Assembly: GCA_000433175.1 (NCBI GenBank)
Contig: HF986679.1
Coordinates: 7,172-24,729, forward strand
Direction of reading: 5' to 3'
From: Prevotella sp. CAG:1058
GTDB taxonomy: Bacteria; Bacteroidota; Bacteroidia; Bacteroidales; Bacteroidaceae
Length of the DNA stretch: 17,558 bases
In this document: positions 8,802 through 15,613 of the stretch, one piece after another
Layout: every line of letters starts with the position of its first letter
Numbering within the stretch: the first letter of the stretch is position 1
Position numbers and translations under genes: made by a program
The notes under the pieces: model-generated
Told to the model about the DNA's origin: nothing
What the model saw: only the letters and a program-made list of their open reading frames with translations
Database searches by the model: none

Positions 8802-9716
8802 ATGAATACGGAGCTTACAGTTATAATTCCTTTTAAAAATGAGGGAGAAGAAGTAGGAAAGACTATTCGCAGTCTGAACGATATGGCCTGCGGCAACATT
8901 AATATTATCGTTATAAACGACGCCTCCGATGACGGTTACGATTACAGCAGCATTGCATCAGAAAAAAATGTAAAATACATAATACATAAGGAAAGTTTAG
9001 GCCCTGCACAGTCACGCGCTCATGGCGTTAAACTATGCGAAACTGAATATTTCTTATTATTAGACGCTCACATGAGAGCATTAACCAAAGGATGGAATAA
9101 ATTAATCATAGAAGAACTGAAAACAGATAAAAGAGCTGTTTTTTGCTGCAAAACAGAACGTCTTTTAGATAACGATAAAATCTCTGATGGAGAATTTGGG
9201 TTAGGAGTAAATCTCAATTTTGAAGATTTATCATACAATTGGATTCAAGACCATTCATCTATTCAAGGAACAATAATGTCAATACCATGTGTCATGGGGG
9301 CGTCATATTGCACAAATAAACGTTATTGGAATAAAATTAGGGGGCTTGAGGGATTACGTTCATACGGCTATGAAGAACAACTGTTGAGCATAAAAACAAT
9401 GTTAGAAGGTGGAAACTGCTATGCGATAACAAACGTCTCTTTTGCACATAAATTCAGGACGTTCAAGGAGGTCCCATATAAAGCGTCAACTGTCGATTAT
9501 GTATTTAATCAACTTTATATTATTGAACTATTTTATCCCGTGAAATTAAAAACTAAAATTTTTAAGAAAATCAAAAGCGAAGGAGATGACAATACATTTG
9601 AAATTGCATTAAATAATTTATCTAAAATTAAAAACGAAATAATCTCTTTAAAAGAATACTATAAAGCCAACTTTTCAAGAGAGTTGGAATATATAACAGA
9701 TTTTACAAACCTCTAA
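8802..9716 (+). CDS. GT-A glycosyltransferase resembling polypeptide GalNAc-transferases
   Basis: A 304-residue GT2/GT27-like enzyme. The start ELTVIIPFKNEGEEVGKTIRSL and INDASDDG (38-45) give the nucleotide-sugar fold. LLLDAHM contains a D-x-H (Asp88, His90) in place of the usual DxD. GYEEQLLSIKTMLEGG (189-204) and FAHKFR (214-219, His216) align by eye with the GGENLE-SFR-W-CGG and GHVFR segments of animal polypeptide GalNAc-transferases, whose metal is held by just such a D-x-H plus the later His. So all three metal ligands appear kept. The C-terminus is a helical extension with no lectin domain. It lies 2 bp after the radical SAM gene and 12 bp before the Ser/Thr/Pro-rich precursor, which is the obvious acceptor. 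Donor sugar is unknown. No signal peptide, so it acts in the cytoplasm. Confidence 0.82.
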   Translation: MNTELTVIIPFKNEGEEVGKTIRSLNDMACGNINIIVINDASDDGYDYSSIASEKNVKYIIHKESLGPAQSRAHGVKLCETEYFLLLDAHMRALTKGWNKLIIEELKTDKRAVFCCKTERLLDNDKISDGEFGLGVNLNFEDLSYNWIQDHSSIQGTIMSIPCVMGASYCTNKRYWNKIRGLEGLRSYGYEEQLLSIKTMLEGGNCYAITNVSFAHKFRTFKEVPYKASTVDYVFNQLYIIELFYPVKLKTKIFKKIKSEGDDNTFEIALNNLSKIKNEIISLKEYYKANFSRELEYITDFTNL

Positions 9717-9728
9717 AAAAGAAACATT

Positions 9729-9968
9729 ATGAAAAAAAGATTCAATCTTAGTTTAGAAGAAAGGCTGGCCAATATGGACAGACTCTCCAATCAAAGGCAA
9801 ATGATGTTCAATGGAGGCTCGGAAGAATCTCAAGCTAGCACTTACGGCCCGACACAAGGGCCAACGACTCTTCCTCCACCAACATTTTCATTCGAGCCAT
9901 CACGAACATTTCCCCCATTTAAGTTTACAAATTGGGGCATAAGTGGAACTATCCCAATAAAGCTGTGA
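9729..9968 (+). CDS. Putative modified-peptide precursor with double-glycine leader, cysteine-free core
   Basis: A 79-residue protein with no recognised family. Residues 1-30 form a charged, amphipathic leader (LSLEERLANMDRLSNQ is probably helical) ending in FNGG. With Gly30 as -1, hydrophobic residues stand at -4 (Phe27), -12 (Leu19) and -15 (Met16), as in leaders cut by C39 peptidases; -7 is Gln, less usual. The predicted core (31-79) is 49 residues with 14 Ser/Thr, nine Pro, five Phe, one Tyr, one Trp and no Cys. It includes GPTQGPTTLPPPT, TFSF, SRTFPPFKF and a GISGTIPIKL end. It lies between the maturation enzymes and the export genes, which is the main reason to call it the substrate. 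Lack of Cys rules out thioether, disulphide or lanthionine chemistry. The modifications are inferred, not seen. Confidence 0.75.
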   Translation: MKKRFNLSLEERLANMDRLSNQRQMMFNGGSEESQASTYGPTQGPTTLPPPTFSFEPSRTFPPFKFTNWGISGTIPIKL

Positions 9969-9971
9969 ATT

Positions 9972-10015
9972 TTATTGCTGCAAGTATCTTGGCTTCAAAA
10001 GGCTTGCAGCAATAA
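9972..10015 (+). terminator. Stem-loop just after the precursor gene (attenuator or mRNA stabiliser)
   Basis: A perfect 13-bp inverted repeat, TTATTGCTGCAAG (9972-9984) and CTTGCAGCAATAA (10003-10015), encloses an 18-nt loop three bases after the precursor stop codon. No long T run follows, so full termination is doubtful. A hairpin in this place commonly serves partial termination or protection of an upstream mRNA, letting a precursor be made in excess over the downstream genes; that is inference here. Confidence 0.65.
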
Positions 10016-10050
10016 TTTAAACATCAATTTACAAATAATATGTTGATTCT

Positions 10051-11355
10051 ATGAAAAAAACATTTATTTTTCTGTTTATATGTATAACGATAAATTGCTA
10101 TGCTCAAAAGGCTGATTTTTACGTCTGTGAACTTGCAAACAAATTGGATTGGTTTGCACTTAACAATGAATATCCTAAGCTGAAAGATAGTGTACGGTAT
10201 GATCATATAAGGCTTTTTGCGGAAGGCATACTTTCACATTATTTCAACAGACCGCAAGAATCCATAGAAAAACTGACCGATTTAGTAAACAATCACCAAC
10301 AGGAAATTGGCACTATGACGGCGCTTAATCTTATACCGTCAATAATGCAAGATTATGAGTTCTTGGGAAAATATAAAATAATAGCTGAAAAAACAGGTTC
10401 TGTATTAGAGACTTTGAAAGGGCAACCTATTGATCTCCGTACTATACAGGATTATTACAACAGGTGCAAAGTCTTAGAAAGTTATCCTGCACAAACTATA
10501 TATAGAAAAAACAAAGACGTAACAGTTAAATTCAGCGAGAAATATGAGGGAGTATCACCATTTAAAGAAAACAAGACGATTGATAGCTTGATATACTTCC
10601 CCGTGACGTGTAACGGAAAAACTTATCAGTTCATACTTGACACAGGTGCAAAATCCACATTCCTGTCAAAACGGTTTGCCAAAGAGATTGGGGCAAAAAT
10701 GATTGAAGGATATGAAGACGAGATAGGTACTTGCGCTTTTATTGACAGTTTGCAAATAGGTGGCGGTATAACATTTAAAAATATCATAGCTGTTGTAGAT
10801 AAAGGGGGATCTCCTGGAAGGGCTGTAAACACGGATGGTGGTGTAAATGTCGATGCTATTCTCGGCATAGATTTTCTTAGATTAGTAGGGGAGATTCGGA
10901 TTGACTTTAGAAATCATACGTTAACATTCCCGTATTCGTTTACACCAAAACCACAATACGGTTCAAACATAAGAATGGATGACAGCGGAGGAATAGCATT
11001 GGAAGTAAGGGACTCAACGGGATTGCAACAAATCATATTTGACACTGGGGTGGTAGCTACAACATTCAACTATCGATATTTCAAGAAACACGAAAATGAG
11101 CTGTTGCCGCTTTTTGACAAGACAGACAAGCGTGAAATAACAGGAGGTGGACTTTCCTCATCTTATTATAGAATGGTCATGCGCGTTCCTGCGATTAAAT
11201 TTGACGCTTTTGGAAAGTCAATATCAGTCAAGGATAAATTTGTAGCATATACTCCAAATGATGATGAAAGTTGGAATGCTTTCGGAATGGACTTTGTGAA
11301 ACAATTCAATAAGGTTACGATCAACTTTAAGGACATGTTCATGACTGTGGAATAA
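10051..11355 (+). CDS. Secreted retropepsin-like aspartic protease with two DTG lobes
   Basis: A 434-residue protein. Residues 1-18 are a signal peptide (KKTFIFLFICITINCYA, cleavage expected before Gln19), so it acts in the periplasm or at the surface. Residues about 20-150 are helical, perhaps a TPR-like module. Then two similar aspartic-protease lobes follow. The first has Asp197-Thr198-Gly199 in FILDTGAKSTFLS and the flap-side LGIDFL at 271-276. The second has Asp331-Thr332-Gly333 in IIFDTGVVATTF and FGMDF at 411-415. The DTG to GxDF distances (75 and 81) are alike, so one chain carries both halves of an active site. Its place directly after the precursor suggests it processes the exported peptide or a target of it. 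That role is unproven; a self-protection role is another possibility. Confidence 0.8.
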   Translation: MKKTFIFLFICITINCYAQKADFYVCELANKLDWFALNNEYPKLKDSVRYDHIRLFAEGILSHYFNRPQESIEKLTDLVNNHQQEIGTMTALNLIPSIMQDYEFLGKYKIIAEKTGSVLETLKGQPIDLRTIQDYYNRCKVLESYPAQTIYRKNKDVTVKFSEKYEGVSPFKENKTIDSLIYFPVTCNGKTYQFILDTGAKSTFLSKRFAKEIGAKMIEGYEDEIGTCAFIDSLQIGGGITFKNIIAVVDKGGSPGRAVNTDGGVNVDAILGIDFLRLVGEIRIDFRNHTLTFPYSFTPKPQYGSNIRMDDSGGIALEVRDSTGLQQIIFDTGVVATTFNYRYFKKHENELLPLFDKTDKREITGGGLSSSYYRMVMRVPAIKFDAFGKSISVKDKFVAYTPNDDESWNAFGMDFVKQFNKVTINFKDMFMTVE

Positions 11356-11382
11356 AATCTGCGACTTATAATATAAATAGCA

Positions 11383-11988
11383 ATGAAAACCATAAGGACA
11401 CTTATACTTGCCGTCCTCGCCATTGCCGCCCAACAGGCGCAAGGGCAAACATCCTCTCTTAACGCAGGCTTCTATTACGCAACGAGACTGCAAAATGCAA
11501 AGGCGAACATACGCATGCCTGAATACATAGGGGCGAGCGTAGGCTACGAATTCTGCATAATACAGCCGTTAGGAGTGGAAATAGGCTTGGCCGTAGGGCA
11601 ATACTCACAGACTGTAGGCTACAAGGAGTACCAACACACGAGGTGCGCCCTGCGCGGCTTTGCTTTCTCGCCTTTCGTCGCTCCTGCGTTCTATGTGCCG
11701 CTCGGCAGTTGGGACAACATGCTGTTGCTGAGGAACGAGCTGGCATACGCGTTCCAAAAGCTGACGAGAAACGACAACAAGGAGGAGGTGTTCAACACGT
11801 TCGAGTGCCCTAAGAGCCAGTTTGCCTACCAAGTAGGCGTAGGCTACCGCCACATGTTCTCCGAAAACGTGTCGATGACAGCAATAGTAAATTACTCGAC
11901 GTTCAACTTCCTCCGAGGCAGCGACGGCAAGGGATTCAAAACTTCCACGCCGTTCAGCATGATAATAAAGTTCGGTTGGCATTTCTGA
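11383..11988 (+). CDS. Small outer-membrane beta-barrel protein
   Basis: A 201-residue protein with a clear signal peptide (TLILAVLAIAAQQAQG, cleavage near residue 21). The mature part alternates polar and hydrophobic residues in strand-like blocks (LNAGFYYATRL, ASVGYEFCI, GVEIGLAVGQYSQTVGY, QVGVGYRHMF, MTAIVNYSTFNFL). It ends MIIKFGWHF, the aromatic C-terminus typical of barrels recognised by the Bam machinery. Length suggests eight to ten strands. I cannot assign a function. It is not TolC-like: too short and without the helical tunnel. It sits 7 bp before the exporter gene, so it probably works with export, or as an immunity or surface partner. It is clearly richer in G+C than the genes on either side (38 of 60 bases at 11641-11700). 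Confidence 0.7.
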   Translation: MKTIRTLILAVLAIAAQQAQGQTSSLNAGFYYATRLQNAKANIRMPEYIGASVGYEFCIIQPLGVEIGLAVGQYSQTVGYKEYQHTRCALRGFAFSPFVAPAFYVPLGSWDNMLLLRNELAYAFQKLTRNDNKEEVFNTFECPKSQFAYQVGVGYRHMFSENVSMTAIVNYSTFNFLRGSDGKGFKTSTPFSMIIKFGWHF

Positions 11989-11995
11989 AATACAG

Positions 11996-14182
11996 ATGAA
12001 AGACTTTCCATTGTACACCCAACACGAGGCGATGGACTGCGGTCCTACGTGCCTGAGGATGATTGCTGCATATTACGGCAAAAGATACTCCCTGCAATAC
12101 CTGCGCGACATAAGCTATATTACGAAAGAGGGAGTATCGATGCTCGGCATAAGCGAAGCTGCCGAAAGAATTGGCCTGCACACGATTGCGGTAGAAGGGA
12201 CGATAGGAGAACTGACAGGGCAAGTTCCATTGCCGTGCATACTGCACTGGGATCAGAAGCACTTTGTCGTATTATACAAAATAAAGAAAGGAATATTCCA
12301 CGTAGCAGATCCGGCAGGCAGTAAGGTAAAGTTTAATGAGGAAGAATTTTGCGAGCATTGGCTTTGCAATGACAAGGACGGCAAAAAGTCGGGAGTAATG
12401 CTTTGCATGGAACCGACTACGGCCTTTTTCACTGCTGACGATAACGATAAGTTCAAGAAAGACAAAAACATTTTGAACCTGTTAGCATACTTGAAACCTT
12501 ACAAAAAGCTGATACTGCAAATATTCATCGGCTTGGCCACAGGCTCGCTGTTGCAACTGATACTACCGTTCACGACACAGGCTATCGTGGACTTCGGTAT
12601 AACAAACCAAGACCTAAGTTTTGTATTTCTTATGCTTATCGCACAGTCAGTGCTTGTTATAAGCAGCATATCCGTGGAATACATACGCGGATGGATTCTG
12701 CTTCATATAGGGACAAGAATAAATATCTCACTCATATCCGACTATCTTGCAAAACTGATGAGACTGCCGATAGCATATTTTGACGCAAAAATGACAGGTG
12801 ACATTCTTCAGAGGATAGGCGACCATGGAAGAATACAAACATTCCTGACAAGCACTGGGCTTAGTACATTATTTTCTATAGTGAACATTGTCATCTTTGG
12901 AGCTGTCATGTGCTTTTACGACTTGTCAATTTTCATCATCTATATTACGGCAAGCGTGATGTATGTCGGCTGGATTTGGCTCTTCATGAACCGTCGGGCA
13001 TCATTGGACCATAAGCTATTTACACAAAACGCTGCAAACCAAGGAAAGTTGGTGCAACTCATCGACGGCATGCAGGAAATAAAACTCTACACATGCGAGA
13101 ACCAAAAAAGATGGGATTGGGAGCGTATTCAAGCAAAAATCTACAAGATCAACATAAAGAGCCTTGCCTTGGCGCAATACCAGCAATCCGGCGGAATACT
13201 AATAAACCAATTGAAAAATGTCATAACAACAGCGTTCGTGGCAAGTCTCGTAATCAAAGGTGAAATCACTTTGGGCATGATGCTCTCAATACAATACATC
13301 ATAGGGCAACTTAACAGCCCGATAGACCAACTTATAGGATTTTTCCAACAATACCAAGACGCAAAACTCAGCTTTGAACGATTGCAAGACGTATACGGCA
13401 AGGAAGATGAAGATCCTGTGAAAGTAATGAAAATCCATGACATCAGAAACGATAATATTTATCTTCATAATGTTTCGTTCAAATACAACAAATTGAGTGA
13501 CTCCCCTATTATTAACAATATAACAATAACAATACCTAAAGGTAAGACAACAGCCATAGTAGGACTCAGCGGGAGTGGAAAAACCACGCTTATGAAACTC
13601 ATATTGGGTTATTATCAACCGGACAAAGGAAAAATACTGATAGGTAGTTCGGATTTGACAAACTTCAACAAAAGGGAATGGCGGAAGAAATGCGGTACCG
13701 TGATGCAGGACGGCTATATCTTTTCAGACACTATTGCTAAAAATATTGCCCCGGGAACAGAATTCATAGACGAGGAACGCATGGAAAACGCAGCGGAAAT
13801 AGCAAACATTAAAAATTTCATTGATGAATTGCCGTTGAGATACAACACAAAAATCGGGGCGGAAGGGCATGGACTCAGCATGGGACAGAAACAGCGCATA
13901 CTCATAGCACGAGCCGTGTACAAAGATCCTTATTATGTACTCCTTGATGAAGCTACGAACTCACTTGACACAAACAACGAACAATCTATAATAGAAAAAC
14001 TCAATAAATACCTTAAAGGGAAAACATCGATAATAATCGCCCATAGGTTGAGTACCGTTAGAGACGCTGACAACATATTGGTAATGGAGCATGGAGAGAT
14101 TGTAGAAAGCGGGAAACATGACGAGCTTTTAAGACAAAAAGGTGTTTATTACAGATTAGTCAAGAACCAATTGAACGTATAA
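11996..14182 (+). CDS. Peptidase-containing ABC exporter (C39 peptidase, membrane domain, ATPase)
   Basis: A 728-residue PCAT that cuts double-glycine leaders and exports the freed peptide across the inner membrane. The C39 peptidase domain (1-about 130) has Gln9, the catalytic Cys15 in MDCGPTCLRM, His89 in WDQKHFVV and Asp105 in VADPAG. The membrane domain (about 150-440) is a type I exporter fold with GSLLQLILPFTTQAIVDFGI. The ATPase has the Walker A GLSGSGKTT (523-531, Lys529), signature LSMGQ (627-631), Walker B VLLDEAT (Asp651, Glu652) and switch His683. All catalytic residues are present, so the enzyme should be active. It starts 7 bp after the barrel gene and ends 6 bp before the HlyD gene. 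The precursor at 9729-9968, with its Gly-Gly at 29-30, is the natural substrate. The C39 part is richer in G+C than the ATPase part. Confidence 0.95.
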   Translation: MKDFPLYTQHEAMDCGPTCLRMIAAYYGKRYSLQYLRDISYITKEGVSMLGISEAAERIGLHTIAVEGTIGELTGQVPLPCILHWDQKHFVVLYKIKKGIFHVADPAGSKVKFNEEEFCEHWLCNDKDGKKSGVMLCMEPTTAFFTADDNDKFKKDKNILNLLAYLKPYKKLILQIFIGLATGSLLQLILPFTTQAIVDFGITNQDLSFVFLMLIAQSVLVISSISVEYIRGWILLHIGTRINISLISDYLAKLMRLPIAYFDAKMTGDILQRIGDHGRIQTFLTSTGLSTLFSIVNIVIFGAVMCFYDLSIFIIYITASVMYVGWIWLFMNRRASLDHKLFTQNAANQGKLVQLIDGMQEIKLYTCENQKRWDWERIQAKIYKINIKSLALAQYQQSGGILINQLKNVITTAFVASLVIKGEITLGMMLSIQYIIGQLNSPIDQLIGFFQQYQDAKLSFERLQDVYGKEDEDPVKVMKIHDIRNDNIYLHNVSFKYNKLSDSPIINNITITIPKGKTTAIVGLSGSGKTTLMKLILGYYQPDKGKILIGSSDLTNFNKREWRKKCGTVMQDGYIFSDTIAKNIAPGTEFIDEERMENAAEIANIKNFIDELPLRYNTKIGAEGHGLSMGQKQRILIARAVYKDPYYVLLDEATNSLDTNNEQSIIEKLNKYLKGKTSIIIAHRLSTVRDADNILVMEHGEIVESGKHDELLRQKGVYYRLVKNQLNV

Positions 14183-14188
14183 ACGAAT

Positions 14189-15478
14189 ATGAAAAGCCTA
14201 GGCAAAATGAAGAATGCTTATAGCGACGATGTGAAAGACATTTTGTCCATGCCCCCAAGTTCTTTAACAAGATGGGGGTCAACAGTAATATTCATTATCA
14301 TTGTAACTCTTACTGTCGGATGTTTCATAATAAAATACCCTGACACCATATCATGCCAGGCAACAATATCGCCCAATGACCCTCCTATTTGGATTGTATC
14401 AAAATATACAGGGAAAATAAAGAACTTATACGTTAAAGACCAACAACATGTAAACAAAGATGAAATTATTGCTGTAATAGAAAATCCGGCAGAAACAAAA
14501 GACGTGTTAACAATCGATTCTTTCACAAAAAGTATCAAGATTAATGAAACGCCCATAAACACTATAAAAAAAGACTTACAAATAGGAGACATTCAAGAAA
14601 GTTATAACAACCTGCTAAAATCTATTATTAACTACAATAATTTTATAAACAACAACTTGTATGACCAACAAATAACTGCACAGGAAAAACAAATCAAGCC
14701 TTACAATGATTATGTGTCATCCGTAGCGAAGCAAGTGGAATTAGGAAACAAACAAAACTCGATAGAAACAGTAAATTATCAAAGGGAGAAAGACTTGCAC
14801 GACAAAGGACTTACATCAACAGCGGACTTAGAAAATGAAGAGAAAAATCTAATCAACACCCAAATTAATCTTGCACAAGCTAAAAGCACATTGGCAAATG
14901 CAAAGATACAAGCCGCTACAGTTGAGAGCAACATATCGGAACTGCAAGTCAGGAAAGAACAAGAAAGAAGAGATATAACAACAACTTTGGAGAATGCCGT
15001 CAAGAGTCTAAAAAATTCCATCACCACATGGAAACAAACTTTTGCGTTGATAAGCCCCATCGACGGAATCGTTTCATACAACAATGTATGGAAAGAAAAC
15101 CAAACAATCTCGCAAGGAGAAAAAGCATTCGCCATCACCCGTACAAATAAAAGCTCATGCATAGTGAAAGCAAAGATTCCCATCACGGGAATTGGCAAAG
15201 TTAGAAAAGGGAATAAAGTCAATATAATATTAGATGGCTATCCTCACATGGAATTTGGATATTTGAAAGGCGAAGTGTTATCAATTTCTCCTATGTTCGA
15301 TGACAACGGCTATACTGCAACAATCGATATAAAGAGCGAAACAACAACATATGGGAAGAAAATACCATTAGACAAAACTTTAGCAGGAACAGCAGAAATA
15401 ATTACAGACGATTTAAGTATAGCCATAAGACTATTAGCACCTTTAAGATATTTCTTCAAACATAACATAGAGACGTAA
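14189..15478 (+). CDS. HlyD-family membrane fusion protein (export adaptor)
   Basis: A 429-residue periplasmic adaptor. It has a short cytoplasmic N-terminus, one membrane helix at about 31-49 (STVIFIIIVTLTVGCFIIK), a first lipoyl half-motif (VSKYTGKIKNLYVKDQQHVNKDEIIAVIENP), then a long charged, Gln/Lys/Glu-rich coiled-coil hairpin (about 140-280). The second lipoyl half follows (LISPIDGIVSYNNVWKENQTISQGEKAFAI), then the beta-barrel domain. This is the normal layout for the adaptor that joins a PCAT to an outer-membrane channel. It follows the exporter by 6 bp and is probably the last cluster gene. A TolC-type partner is not in the window and must be supplied from elsewhere. Confidence 0.92.
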   Translation: MKSLGKMKNAYSDDVKDILSMPPSSLTRWGSTVIFIIIVTLTVGCFIIKYPDTISCQATISPNDPPIWIVSKYTGKIKNLYVKDQQHVNKDEIIAVIENPAETKDVLTIDSFTKSIKINETPINTIKKDLQIGDIQESYNNLLKSIINYNNFINNNLYDQQITAQEKQIKPYNDYVSSVAKQVELGNKQNSIETVNYQREKDLHDKGLTSTADLENEEKNLINTQINLAQAKSTLANAKIQAATVESNISELQVRKEQERRDITTTLENAVKSLKNSITTWKQTFALISPIDGIVSYNNVWKENQTISQGEKAFAITRTNKSSCIVKAKIPITGIGKVRKGNKVNIILDGYPHMEFGYLKGEVLSISPMFDDNGYTATIDIKSETTTYGKKIPLDKTLAGTAEIITDDLSIAIRLLAPLRYFFKHNIET

Positions 15479-15524
15479 AAGATATCAAATTAATTATTCT
15501 TATTTCACATTTTGAAGAAGACAG

Positions 15525-15555
15525 TCTGTTATTCCAACGATATTTTGTAAGTTTG
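15525..15555 (+). promoter_or_regulatory. Promoter of pncB
   Basis: TAAGTTTG (15548-15555) is an exact TAnnTTTG box; 19 nt upstream lies TCTG (15525-15528), three of four matches to TTTG. The start would fall near 15561, about 50 nt before pncB. I see no hairpin terminator between the HlyD gene and this promoter, so some read-through from the cluster is possible. Confidence 0.6.
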
Positions 15556-15613
15556 CAGAATAATAAGAATTTTTCTGTTTTTATTTCAAACCGGCATGAA
15601 TGAATAAATCACC

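Noticed and set aside
10051..10110. Lipoprotein signal for the aspartic protease because of a Cys at residue 16
   Set aside because: The residues before it (ITIN) do not fit a lipobox, while CYA-Gln gives an ordinary signal peptidase I site.
11383..11988. Barrel protein as the outer-membrane channel of the exporter
   Set aside because: About 180 mature residues are far too few for a TolC-type protein and no long coiled-coil helices are present.
15479..15547. Terminator after the HlyD gene
   Set aside because: No inverted repeat of useful length with a T tract was found; only the pncB promoter is supported here.
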